Source of the DNA: Gemmatimonadota bacterium
GTDB taxonomy: Bacteria > Gemmatimonadota > Gemmatimonadetes > Longimicrobiales > UBA6960
DNA length: 10,676 nucleotides
Direction of reading: 5' to 3'
NCBI GenBank assembly: GCA_019347995.1
Contig: JAHWKH010000045.1
Location: 1-10,676, forward strand
The notes below the pieces were generated by a model that was not told where the DNA came from, did not search any database, and saw only the letters and a program-made list of their open reading frames with translations. The translations under genes and the position numbers were made by a program. Each line of letters opens with the position of its first letter. Position 1 is the first letter of the stretch. Shown in pieces: positions 1-7,100 of the stretch.

Positions 1-1912
1 TGGCGGCCACGGGCCCGTCGTCGACCTGGCGGACGCCCGTGATCTCGCACGGCCCCGTGAGGGGAGGGCACGTCCCCACCGCCGCCGAAACGGCGCCGGG
101 CAGGCCCGCGAGGCGCTCGAGGAGCGCGGCCTCGAACGCGCGCCCTTCGTCGTCGGAAGGGCCCGGGCCACGGTCGAAGCGGACGGTGAGGACGTCCTCC
201 GCCGTGAAGCCCACGTCCACGCCCGCGAGGCGGCCGTAGCTGGCGGCCATCAAGCCCGCGCCGGCGAGCAGGACCAGCGTGATGGCGAGCTGCCCCGCGA
301 CCAGGAGGGCGCGCGCGCCCTCACCCGCGGTCCGTGGCCCCACGGCTCCGCGCGAGCCCGCCCGCAGGTCCTCCGTCAGGTCGGCGCGTGTGGCCGCGCG
401 CGCCGGCAGGGTCCCGAACACGACCCCGGTCCCGAGGGCGAGCAGCGCGCCCGCGGCGAGCACCGTTCCGTCCACCGCCAGGGCGTCGGGGTTCATGTAC
501 TGGAGCCCGCGGCTCCCCGACGTGCCGAGGGCGCCGCGCACGGCCGCGGCCACGGCGCCCTCGGCGGCCAGCGCCACCAACAGGCCGACGGCGCCGCCCG
601 CCCCGGCCAGCAGGAGGCTCTCCACCAGGTGCTCCCTCACCAGCCGGCCACGGCCGGCCCCGAGCGCGGCACGCACCGCGACGTCCCCGCGCCGCGCCGA
701 CGCCCTCGCGAGGAACAAGCCCGCCACGTTCGCGCACGCGACCAGCAGGAGGAGGAGACCCCCGGCCGAAACGGCGGCGACGGCCAGGCGGGTGACCGGG
801 TTCACGCGCGCCCGCAGGAAGGGCACCACGGTCGCGCCGTGGAGCGGCGCGCTCGAGCCGGGGATCAGGCTCTCCTGCTCTCCGCGCGACGTGTACCCCG
901 CCGGCCCCGGGAACGCCTCGGTCAGCGCCGGGCCGACCCCCGCCATCTCCGCACGGGCCCGCTCGAGGCCGACCCCCGGCGCCAGCCGCCCCACCGCCCA
1001 GATCCCGTGGGCCCAGGAAGCCCTCAACCGGTTGCTACCCATAGCCGCCAGCCCCGCCATGGGCACCCACAGGTCGGCCCCGCCGGTGAGGCCCGCGAAG
1101 CCCGGCGGCAGCACGCCCACCACCTGCAGTGACGCGTCGTCGAGGGTGAGGCTCCGTCCCGCCACGCCCGGGTCCGCCCCGAAACGGGTCGTCCAGAGCG
1201 CATGCGAGAGGAGCGCCACGGCCGCCGGCGCGGGCGGCTCCTCCGACGCGTCGAAGAGGCGTCCCAGGGCAGGCCGCACGCCCACGATCCCCAAATAGGC
1301 GGGTGAGACGAACTCGACGCCCACCCGGGCCGCGTCGCCGGCTCCCGTGAGCGTGTGGGTGCGCAGCATGTAGGCCCCCATGGGGTCCACCGAGGCGATC
1401 CGTTCCCGCGCCAGCTCGAACTTCGGGTAGGACCACGGCATGGTGTCGGCGGGCGCGTCGGGATCCAGTGCCATCAAGAGGTCCACCGTGACCAGCCGGT
1501 CCGGGTCGGGGTACGGCGAGGCCTCCACGAGCGCGGCGTACAGCGCGCTGTAGAGAGCCGTGTTCGCGCCCACCCCGAGACCCAGCACGAGCACGGTCAC
1601 GACCGTGAAGCCCGGTGCCCGGACCAGCCTCCGTGCCGCCGCCCGAAGATCTTGCGCCCATCCGCCCATGCTCCCCCCCTCCTGTCTGCGCTCCCAGTAC
1701 GCGTGCGCCACGCCGCCGAGGGCGAAGCGCACCAGCCGCGCGGCCGGCGTCCCGCGCCGGCGCAGCGCCCACAGCTCCCCCAGCCACTCCTCCCTCCACG
1801 CCGACCGCTCCCGGAAAGGCACGACGCGAGCGGCGGCCTTCAGGATCCATCGGCAGAGGCGCCCCACGAGCCCGTCCACTCCCGGCCCCCCGTCCGGTCG
1901 CGGCCCGCTCAT
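1..1912 (-). CDS. ADOP-type (MacB/FtsX-like) permease, 3' end cut by window edge
   Basis: An open frame of about 637 codons runs off the left edge. Residues 1-85 form a basic, Trp/Arg-rich cytoplasmic prefix (e.g. SAWREEWLGELW). A linker DLRAAARRLVRAPGF and the first membrane helix follow (about 102-125, ending GVGANTALYS), which is the hallmark start of ADOP permeases. A MacB-like periplasmic domain comes next (about 126-370, with VVGVLPPGFAGL and DLWVPM). The first FtsX core then has helices near 375-398, 430-452 and 483-504. A further helix near 540-562 opens the second repeat (VDVGFTAEDVLTVRF); the rest is missing. Family knowledge: these are duplicated MacB-like permeases, usually encoded without an adjacent ATPase and often beside PadR regulators. 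Substrate is unknown. The ATG overlaps the padR stop in ATGA and has GGAGG seven bases upstream, so translation is probably coupled. The prefix differs from the commoner DELRFHLE-type ADOP prefix. Confidence 0.9.
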   Translation of the reverse strand, partial: MSGPRPDGGPGVDGLVGRLCRWILKAAARVVPFRERSAWREEWLGELWALRRRGTPAARLVRFALGGVAHAYWERRQEGGSMGGWAQDLRAAARRLVRAPGFTVVTVLVLGLGVGANTALYSALYAALVEASPYPDPDRLVTVDLLMALDPDAPADTMPWSYPKFELARERIASVDPMGAYMLRTHTLTGAGDAARVGVEFVSPAYLGIVGVRPALGRLFDASEEPPAPAAVALLSHALWTTRFGADPGVAGRSLTLDDASLQVVGVLPPGFAGLTGGADLWVPMAGLAAMGSNRLRASWAHGIWAVGRLAPGVGLERARAEMAGVGPALTEAFPGPAGYTSRGEQESLIPGSSAPLHGATVVPFLRARVNPVTRLAVAAVSAGGLLLLLVACANVAGLFLARASARRGDVAVRAALGAGRGRLVREHLVESLLLAGAGGAVGLLVALAAEGAVAAAVRGALGTSGSRGLQYMNPDALAVDGTVLAAGALLALGTGVVFGTLPARAATRADLTEDLRAGSRGAVGPRTAGEGARALLVAGQLAITLVLLAGAGLMAASYGRLAGVDVGFTAEDVLTVRFDRGPGPSDDEGRAFEAALLERLAGLPGAVSAAVGTCPPLTGPCEITGVRQVDDGPVAA

Positions 1913-2223
1913 CCCCTGCCCTCCGCCAGCCGGTCCGCCGCCGAGCCCAGCTCCCGGAAGCGCTCCAGCGCCTCCTCCATGACCCGGTGGCCGGCCGGCG
2001 TGAGCTCGTAGTACCGCCGGCGCGGGCGGCGCTCGGCCTCGGCCACCTCCGGGTCCTCCCAGCGGCCGGTGACGTGCCCTCGCCGTTCCAGGCGGCGCAG
2101 GACCTTGTAGACCGAGCCGCTTCCGACGTCCGTGGCGTCGACGATGTCGGCGCCGTAGCGGTGCCCGTCGGCGACGGCGCGCAGCACGGCGGCGGTGACG
2201 AATCCGATGGAGCGGGGGCTCAC
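1909..2223 (-). CDS. PadR-family transcriptional regulator
   Basis: A 104-residue winged-helix protein. The PadR pattern is clear: an N-terminal helix (GFVTAAVLRAV, then HRYGADIVDAT), a recognition segment SGSVYKVLRRLERRGHV, the wing with RRPRRRYYELTPAG, and a short C-terminal helix. Its short C-terminal part fits the small PadR subgroup (PadR-s2). I place the start at the GTG at 2223 because GGAGA lies seven bases upstream. A GTG at 2271 would add 16 residues lacking family resemblance and would put the start inside a palindrome that looks like an operator. Its stop overlaps the permease start by four bases, so the pair is almost certainly one transcript and the regulator probably controls it. 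PadR proteins of this class are usually repressors, often autoregulatory; the inducer is unknown. Confidence 0.9.
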   Translation of the reverse strand: MSPRSIGFVTAAVLRAVADGHRYGADIVDATDVGSGSVYKVLRRLERRGHVTGRWEDPEVAEAERRPRRRYYELTPAGHRVMEEALERFRELGSAADRLAEGRG

Positions 2224-2254
2224 GCGGGAATCTCCGTGAAAGGGTCGCGTCCAT

Positions 2255-2270
2255 TGTCCACTATCTGACA
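2255..2270. promoter_or_regulatory. Candidate PadR operator: TGTC-N8-GACA dyad
   Basis: The 16-base element has perfect TGTC/GACA arms around eight bases, 31 bases upstream of the chosen padR start. The spacing matches the ATGT-N8-ACAT type of site known for B. subtilis PadR, but the arm sequence differs. On the minus strand the dyad overlaps two possible -10 boxes, GACAAT and GATAGT, each four of six to consensus. No convincing -35 is visible. Autorepression through this site is an inference. Confidence 0.4.
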
Positions 2271-2338
2271 CTTCTGGGGATGGGACGCTTCAGGTTGCCT
2301 CGGGGGTTGCCGGGGCGGTACTCGAAGTCGCCGGAGCG

Positions 2339-2353
2339 GGCGCGCGACGCGCC
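2339..2353 (-). terminator. Terminator-like hairpin after the zinc-ribbon gene
   Basis: A perfect six-base-pair stem (GGCGCG / CGCGCC) with a three-base loop begins two bases past the stop of the zinc-ribbon gene and upstream of padR. No U-tract follows, so intrinsic termination is unproven. Its place between two likely transcription units fits a boundary. Confidence 0.4.
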
Positions 2354-2355
2354 GG

Positions 2356-2763
2356 TCAGCGCTCCTCGCCGCCGGGGTCGGTGGGCGGCGTCGCCTCGAT
2401 GGCGCGCCGGTTCCTGAAGCGCTCCACGCCGTAGACCAGCTCCCGGGCGATCTTGGCGCCGAGCCAGCAGGCCGCCACCACCGTCGCGATCCAGCCGCCC
2501 AGCACGAGTTCGCGGGACGGCTGGATGACGAGCCAGATCCAGCCCGCCAGGAGCACGGCGATCACCACCCCCGCGATCCAGCCGATGCGCGACGCGCGGC
2601 TGCGGGCGATGGCGCGGCACTCCTCGCACCACAGTAGGCGGTCGAGGTCCGTGCGATGCCACGTCCGCAGGCAGCGGACGCAGGTGAGCTCCTCCTCCGG
2701 GTAGCGGGCCCACCACGTGGGCCGCTTGCCCTCCCGATTCCCGCCGGGGGCGAACCCGCTCAC
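2356..2763 (-). CDS. Zinc-ribbon protein with two C-terminal membrane helices, function unknown
   Basis: A 135-residue protein I do not recognise by name. Residues 28-49 hold CVRC and CEEC separated by 14 residues, the four-cysteine pattern of a small zinc ribbon. Two strongly hydrophobic segments follow, about 60-80 (IGWIAGVVIAVLLAGWIWLV) and 86-106 (LVLGGWIATVVAACWLGAKI), then a basic tail. It should sit in the inner membrane, probably with the ribbon in the cytoplasm. The GTG start at 2763 has GAGG five bases upstream and lies eight bases past the end of the isocitrate dehydrogenase gene. An upstream in-frame extension would run through that gene and is not credible. The close spacing implies cotranscription, but no functional link is evident. 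Confidence 0.75.
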   Translation of the reverse strand: MSGFAPGGNREGKRPTWWARYPEEELTCVRCLRTWHRTDLDRLLWCEECRAIARSRASRIGWIAGVVIAVLLAGWIWLVIQPSRELVLGGWIATVVAACWLGAKIARELVYGVERFRNRRAIEATPPTDPGGEER

Positions 2764-2770
2764 GGCCGCC

Positions 2771-3790
2771 TCAGCCCTGGCCGATGGCCCGGACGATGGC
2801 GTCGGTGAACGCCACGGTGCCCGCGTCACCTCCCATGTCGCGGGTCCTGGCCTCTCCGGACTGCACCACCCGGTCGAGGGCCGAGCGGATCCGGTCGGCG
2901 GTGGCCGCCTGGTCCAGGTGATCGAGCATGAGACACGCCGACAAGAGGAGCCCGGTGGGGTTCGCCACGCCCTGCCCGGCGATGTCGGGCGCCGTGCCAT
3001 GGACGGCCTCGAACATCGCCGCGTCCTCCCCGATGTTTCCGGCGGGCGCGAAGCCGAGCCCGCCGACGAGGCCGGCCATCTGATCGGAGAGGATGTCGCC
3101 GAACATGTTCTCCATCACCAGGACGTCGAACCGGTAGGGATCCAGGACCAGCCACATGGCGGTGGCGTCGATGATGCGGTCCTCCCATTCGATGTCCGGA
3201 TACTCCTCGCACACCTCCCGGGCCACGTCCAGGAGGAGCCCCTGGGTGTACTTGAGGATGTTGGCCTTGTGCGCCAGCGTCACCTTCTTGCGTCCGTTCC
3301 TGCGCGCGTACTCGAAGGCGTAGCGCACGATGCGCTCGGCCCCGAAGCGGGTGACGATCATCACCGACTCGGCGGCGGCGCGGGGGTCGCCCTCCATCCC
3401 GATGTAGTGCTCGACGCCCACGTAGAGCCCCTCGGTGTTCTCCCGGATGAGGACCAGGTCGATGTCCTCGTAGCGGCCACCGGGCACGATCGTGCGGGTG
3501 GGACGGACGTTGGCGTAGAGGTCGAACTCCTTCCTCAGTGCCACGTTGATGGAGCGGAAGCCCGTCCCGGAGGGCGTCGTGAGCGGTCCCTTCAGCACCA
3601 CCCGGTTCGCGCGGATGGAGTCGAGGGTCTCCTCGGGGAGCGGATTGCCCTTCTTCTCCAGGGCGTCGATGCCCGCGAGCTGCTCCTCGTACTCCAGATC
3701 CGCGCCGGCGGCCTCGAGCACCTTCAGGGTCGCCTCGGTCACCTCGGGGCCGATCCCGTCCCCGGGGATGACGGTGATGGTCGTGGCCAT
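2771..3790 (-). CDS. icd: Isocitrate dehydrogenase, NAD-type
   Basis: A 339-residue, full-length member of the isocitrate/isopropylmalate dehydrogenase family, converting isocitrate to 2-oxoglutarate and CO2 in the TCA cycle. Visible features: IPGDGIGPEV at 8-17; substrate motif S80-x-N82 with R86; NVRP with R96; RENTEG with R116 and Y123; HKANILK with K175; and the family signature around GDILSD with metal ligands D232 and D236. The pattern SINVALRKEFDLYANVRP resembles NAD-dependent isocitrate dehydrogenases rather than LeuB. In HGTAPDIAG, D269-I270 stand where E. coli NADP enzyme has Lys-Tyr, which indicates NAD+. I chose the ATG at 3790 because AAAGGA lies six bases upstream; the ATG at 3805 would add five residues and lacks a comparable site. 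Homoisocitrate dehydrogenase is a less likely alternative. Confidence 0.9.
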   Translation of the reverse strand: MATTITVIPGDGIGPEVTEATLKVLEAAGADLEYEEQLAGIDALEKKGNPLPEETLDSIRANRVVLKGPLTTPSGTGFRSINVALRKEFDLYANVRPTRTIVPGGRYEDIDLVLIRENTEGLYVGVEHYIGMEGDPRAAAESVMIVTRFGAERIVRYAFEYARRNGRKKVTLAHKANILKYTQGLLLDVAREVCEEYPDIEWEDRIIDATAMWLVLDPYRFDVLVMENMFGDILSDQMAGLVGGLGFAPAGNIGEDAAMFEAVHGTAPDIAGQGVANPTGLLLSACLMLDHLDQAATADRIRSALDRVVQSGEARTRDMGGDAGTVAFTDAIVRAIGQG

Positions 3791-3830
3791 CCTCGATCCT
3801 TTCATGGAACGGCGCCGCCGCGGAGCTCCG

Positions 3831-4349
3831 TCAGCGGGCCGTGAATGAGCTGTTGTAGGTGTACTCCGTGTGGTCCTCGCCCCAGCTGACGAGGTCCTCG
3901 AGAAGCGTCGGCTTCTCGGTGCCGTCGCGTCGCGCCCTGCCGGCGATGTTCAGCGCCCGCCGCCAGGTGAGGTCGTTCAGGGCGCTGCGGTGGAGCGTGG
4001 CGCTGGCGACCTCGCGTCCGCCGGCGGTCACCGTGGTCACCCGCACCGCGGCCAGCCCGGGATAGTCGACGAAGAGATCGCGCGTGCCCTCGCTGAAGAG
4101 GAGGACGTAGGGCCCCACCTTCGCCCATAGCCGGCCGCCGCGGCGCAGCTGGGCCGCCGACTGGACCGCCCGGACCACCGCCACGTTGCCGTCCACCTCG
4201 ACGTCGAGGTCACCGGAATAGGTGTAGCGCGCCTCCACCTCCGGCGCCGTCGGCGCCGGAAGCCGCTCCTCCTCTTCGCATCCCGTCGTGGCCGTGACGA
4301 GGAGGGCCGCCAGAAGCGTCCCCGCCGTCCTCCGGATCCCGCGTATCAT
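3831..4349 (-). CDS. Putative lipoprotein, function unknown
   Basis: A 172-residue protein. It has a basic start (MIRGIRR), a hydrophobic stretch and TATTGC with C24, a plausible though imperfect lipobox, followed by an acidic linker (EEEE). The mature part has no family I recognise. It shows beta-rich segments (YTYSGDLDVEVDGNVAVV, YVLLFSEGTRDLFVDYPGL) and a C-terminus with WRRALNIAGRAR and LLEDLVSWGEDHTEY. The ATG at 4349 has AGGAG nine bases upstream and an in-frame TGA about 24 bases upstream, so this start is well bounded. The first 140 bases overlap the 3' end of the upstream lipoprotein gene in another frame. The isocitrate dehydrogenase gene follows after 40 bases. Confidence 0.7.
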   Translation of the reverse strand: MIRGIRRTAGTLLAALLVTATTGCEEEERLPAPTAPEVEARYTYSGDLDVEVDGNVAVVRAVQSAAQLRRGGRLWAKVGPYVLLFSEGTRDLFVDYPGLAAVRVTTVTAGGREVASATLHRSALNDLTWRRALNIAGRARRDGTEKPTLLEDLVSWGEDHTEYTYNSSFTAR

Positions 4350-4980
4350 CGCTCTCGACTCCTGTGGATCCCATCATCGCCAGCGCCAGCGCGTCGACGG
4401 CGGCCGCCAGCGCCGCCGGGCTGCCGGCCACGCCCAGTCCTTCCACGACTCCCGACCAGAGCACGCCTCCGCTGCGCACGTCCACCAGGGCCGCCACGAT
4501 CTCCACTCCCGCGGGCACCGAATCGGCCGCCGGCCGGGCCCGCACGGCCACCGGCAGGAAGGCCGCCGCGGCGTCGGTCAGCGCCGCCATCCTGCGGAGC
4601 TCCCCGTAGAGGGGGTCGCCGATGCGGCGCACCTCCGCCTGCAGAAACATGCCGACGGGGAGCGCGTCGGGGTTCGCCTGCAGCCCGGGGGAGCGCTCCA
4701 GGGCCCGGCGGAGCTCCGCCGGCAGGATCCAGGAGACCCGCTCGCCCCGAGACTCGAGGCCGAAGGCGAGCTCCGCGTCCACGTCTCCGGAGACGCCCCG
4801 CACCGTCTGCGCCGGCAGCACCAGGACCCGGGCGCCGTCCAGCGACACCGCCGGACCCGACGTCCAGCCGGGCCGCGGCGGACCCTCGGGCCCGGCCGAC
4901 GCGCAGCCGCCGGCGATGACGGCCGCGACCAGCACCAGCCGGAGACGAACGGCCGTCGGACGGAAGCGAGCGGGTTCCAT
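4210..4980 (-). CDS. Putative lipoprotein with a CsgG/LpoB-like look, function unknown
   Basis: A 256-residue frame. The signal peptide VRLRLVLVAAVIAGGC places the lipid cysteine at C26. Residues 47-204 look like one folded domain: a strand RVLVLP, DAELAFGLESRGERVSWILP, helix AELRRALERSPG, then IVAALVDVRSGGVLWSGVV and a final alanine-rich helix. The 'LVDVRSG.VLWSG' ending and the early 'VLVLP' strand resemble periplasmic nucleoside-fold lipoproteins such as CsgG, LpoB or TolB N-domains. That is only a resemblance by eye. The last 46 residues (211-256) are Gly/Asp-rich and lie entirely over the next gene in a different frame, so they are probably unconserved or an artefact. ATG at 4980 has AGGG five bases upstream. 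Confidence 0.65.
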   Translation of the reverse strand: MEPARFRPTAVRLRLVLVAAVIAGGCASAGPEGPPRPGWTSGPAVSLDGARVLVLPAQTVRGVSGDVDAELAFGLESRGERVSWILPAELRRALERSPGLQANPDALPVGMFLQAEVRRIGDPLYGELRRMAALTDAAAAFLPVAVRARPAADSVPAGVEIVAALVDVRSGGVLWSGVVEGLGVAGSPAALAAAVDALALAMMGSTGVESDDTRDPEDGGDASGGPPRHGHDGMRRGGAASGADGAGGGGALHLFR

Positions 4981-5066
4981 GAAGCCCTGAACCTACCCCC
5001 CCGGGCTCCGGAGGTACAGCCGCCGGTGTTCCGCCGAGCCGCCCTGCGCGGCCCCTGGAGATCGTC

Positions 5067-5513
5067 CTATCCGGGCGAACGCCCGCCGACGCCGCTGGCG
5101 GCGCCCCCCGCACCCTTCTCCCGCGGCTCCAGGTCCAGCGAGACCGAATTGATGCAGTAGCGCAGCCCGGTGGGCTCGGGGCCGTCGGGGAAGACGTGTC
5201 CCAGGTGGGCGTCACAGCGCGCGCACACGACCTCGGTGCGCCGCATTCCGAAGGTGGTGTCCTCCTGCTCCCGGATGCGTCCCCGGTCCAGGGCCTCGTA
5301 GAAGCTGGGCCAGCCGCACCCCGCGTCGAACTTGGTCTGCGAATCGAAGAGCTCCGTGCCGCAGCCGCGGCACCGGTAGGTTCCGGCGGTCCGGGTGTCC
5401 CAATACGCGCCGGTGAAGGCCCTCTCCGTGCCCTTCTGCCGCATGACCCGGTACTCCTCCGGGGTCAGCTCCTCGCGCCACTGCTCGTCTGTCTTCTCGT
5501 GCCGCTCGGGCAT
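5067..5513 (-). CDS. msrB: Peptide-methionine (R)-S-oxide reductase
   Basis: A 148-residue full-length MsrB, reducing the R-epimer of methionine sulfoxide in oxidised proteins with thioredoxin as usual electron source. The two zinc CxxC pairs are C48/C51 (YRCRGCG) and C97/C100 (VCARC). GCGWPSF carries C66, the probable recycling cysteine. The catalytic cysteine is C120 in [17 protein letters not shown] is also intact. There is no signal peptide, so it acts in the cytoplasm, and it is not fused to MsrA. The ATG at 5513 has GGAGG five bases upstream; the longer in-frame extension lacks resemblance to the family. The C-terminal 18 residues after LEPREK are a Gly-rich tail beyond the conserved domain. 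It lies 87 bases downstream of lysC on the same strand. Confidence 0.95.
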   Translation of the reverse strand: MPERHEKTDEQWREELTPEEYRVMRQKGTERAFTGAYWDTRTAGTYRCRGCGTELFDSQTKFDAGCGWPSFYEALDRGRIREQEDTTFGMRRTEVVCARCDAHLGHVFPDGPEPTGLRYCINSVSLDLEPREKGAGGAASGVGGRSPG

Positions 5514-5600
5514 CGTCTCCTCCGCTGCTGATCTCGGGTCTCGCCTTTCGTACACCCACGCCGTGGTCGGGCTCCGGTGCAACGGCCGGACCGCACGCGC

Positions 5601-7019
5601 TCAGGGCCCTTCCAGGAACTCCCGGTGGATGCGGCGCACCACGTCCCGTCCCTCCTCCTCTCGCACGACGAACGTGAGGTTGATGGCGGACGATCCCTGG
5701 GAGATGACCTCCACGTTGGTGGGCTCCACGGTCCGGAAGACGCGGGCGGCGATGCCCGGCGTGGAGCGAAGCCCCACCCCGATGACGCTCACGATGGCCC
5801 GTCCCGGGTCCACCGTGACCTGCCCCAATCGACGGGCGTCGGCCACCACGGCGTCCAGCCGGGTCACGTCGTCGATGGTCAGGGAGACGCTCACCTCCCC
5901 GCTGGCCAGCACGTCCACCGGCACCTCGTGGCGCTCGAAGACCTCGAAGAGCTGACGCAAGAAGCCCCACGCCCCGAACATGCGCGGCGCCCGGACGTTG
6001 ATGACCGTGATGCCGGGCTTCCACGAGATGGAGCGGATGGGAGAGTCCCCGGGCCCGCCCAGGCTCTCGGAGCTGGTGATGATCGTACCCGCGCCCGCTG
6101 GGCGGCGGGCGTTGAGCACGACGATGGGGATGTCCCGCTCGGCCAGCGGAGTCTGGGTGGCCGGGTGGAGCACGCGGGCGCCGAAGGCGGCCATCTCCGC
6201 CACCTCCTCGTAGCTCGCGCGCTCCAGGGTGCGCGCGCCCGGCACCAGCCGAGGGTCCGCGCTCATCACGCCGTCCACGTCGGTCCAGATCTCGACCCGC
6301 TCGGCGTCGAGGGCGGCTCCCAGCAGGGCCGCCGTGAAATCGGAGCCCCCGCGGCCCAGCGTGGTGGAGCGGCCGTCGGGCGCCCGGCCGATGAAACCCT
6401 GCGTCACCGGAATCCGCCCCTCCTCCAGCAGGGGCGCCAGGACCCGGGAGGCGGAAGCGCGCAGGGCGCGGGTGTCCGGCACGGCCCGGCCGAAGCGGTC
6501 GTCCGTGGCCACCACGTGGCGGGCGTCCACCCAGGCCGACGGCAGGCCGGCCGCCGCGAGGGCGGCCACCACCAGCCGGGAGCTCCACAGCTCCCCGACG
6601 CCCACCAGCCGGTCCGCCTCGGCCGGCGTGAAAGCCCTGTCCCCCGCCGGATCCAGCTCTTGCACGACCCGCAGCGCCTCCTCCCGCACTCCGGCGGCGA
6701 CCTCACCCGGAAGGCCGAGCTCGTCCGCCAGTGCCACGTGACGCTCCACGAGCGGCGCGAGCGCCCCGGCCAACCCCGGATCCGGGCCCGGCCCCTCCGG
6801 CGCCACCGCCGGCTCGCCCCCCGGATCCGGTCCCGCCGCCAGGCCTCCTCCGCCCGCCGCCGACGCACGCACCAGGGACAGCAACGCTCCGGTGATCCCC
6901 GCCAGCGCCGACACCACCACCAGCGGGCGCTCCCCCCGCCGGGCCGCCACGGCGTCGGCCAGACGCCCGAGGGCGGCCGGGTCGGCGACGGAGGTGCCTC
7001 CGAACTTCATGACGATCAT
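5601..7019 (-). CDS. lysC: Aspartate kinase, monofunctional, with two ACT domains
   Basis: A 472-residue aspartokinase, phosphorylating aspartate in the first step to lysine, threonine and methionine. The kinase domain (1 to about 315) has KFGGTSV at 5-11, TQGFIG at 206-211, TTLGRGGSD at 219-227, IWTDVDGV at 244-251 and FGARVLHPAT at 279-288. Two ACT domains follow (about 336-400 and 408-470). The arrangement matches E. coli LysC; there is no homoserine dehydrogenase part. Residues 52-83 are a Gly/Pro/Ala-rich insert where E. coli has an ordered helix. In the allosteric region M347, F353, L354, D369, E375 and V376 match E. coli lysine ligands, but A350 and G374 replace S321 and S345. ATG at 7019 has AAAGG eight bases upstream. 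The leader is too short for a lysine riboswitch. Confidence 0.95.
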   Translation of the reverse strand: MIVMKFGGTSVADPAALGRLADAVAARRGERPLVVVSALAGITGALLSLVRASAAGGGGLAAGPDPGGEPAVAPEGPGPDPGLAGALAPLVERHVALADELGLPGEVAAGVREEALRVVQELDPAGDRAFTPAEADRLVGVGELWSSRLVVAALAAAGLPSAWVDARHVVATDDRFGRAVPDTRALRASASRVLAPLLEEGRIPVTQGFIGRAPDGRSTTLGRGGSDFTAALLGAALDAERVEIWTDVDGVMSADPRLVPGARTLERASYEEVAEMAAFGARVLHPATQTPLAERDIPIVVLNARRPAGAGTIITSSESLGGPGDSPIRSISWKPGITVINVRAPRMFGAWGFLRQLFEVFERHEVPVDVLASGEVSVSLTIDDVTRLDAVVADARRLGQVTVDPGRAIVSVIGVGLRSTPGIAARVFRTVEPTNVEVISQGSSAINLTFVVREEEGRDVVRRIHREFLEGP

Positions 7020-7072
7020 GCGGGGAGCCTTTCATCCGTTGCGGGGGCGCTTCGCTCTGAAGGCCGACGAGG

Positions 7073-7100
7073 AATAGAGCCCTCTCCGCGGGGCGTCAAA
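7073..7100 (-). promoter_or_regulatory. Putative lysC promoter
   Basis: Reading the minus strand, TTGACG (7100-7095, five of six to the -35 consensus) is followed after 16 bases by TCTATT (7078-7073, four of six to -10). Transcription would start near 7066, leaving a leader of about 47 bases before the lysC ATG. The -35 lies in the left arm of the dyad described next. Confidence 0.45.

Noticed and set aside
279..1298. A 339-codon plus-strand open frame over the permease
   Set aside because: It is Ala/Arg/Pro/Ser-rich with no recognisable domain, and the opposite strand encodes a clear ADOP permease with all expected motifs.
2224..2271. A longer PadR start at the GTG at 2271
   Set aside because: The extra 16 residues lack family resemblance, the start would lie at the edge of the candidate operator, and the GTG at 2223 has a much better ribosome binding site.
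2717..3844. A 375-codon plus-strand frame antisense to isocitrate dehydrogenase
   Set aside because: It is a shadow: composition is rich in His, Gly and Asp as produced by the reverse complement of a GC-rich gene, while the minus strand has a complete enzyme.
5514..5600. A terminator between lysC and msrB
   Set aside because: Only a weak five-pair hairpin (TCCGG/CCGGA, eight-base loop) without a T-run is present, not enough to call.
7020..7073. A lysine riboswitch (L box) before lysC
   Set aside because: The inferred leader is about 47-54 bases, far too short for the aptamer, and no L-box core is visible.
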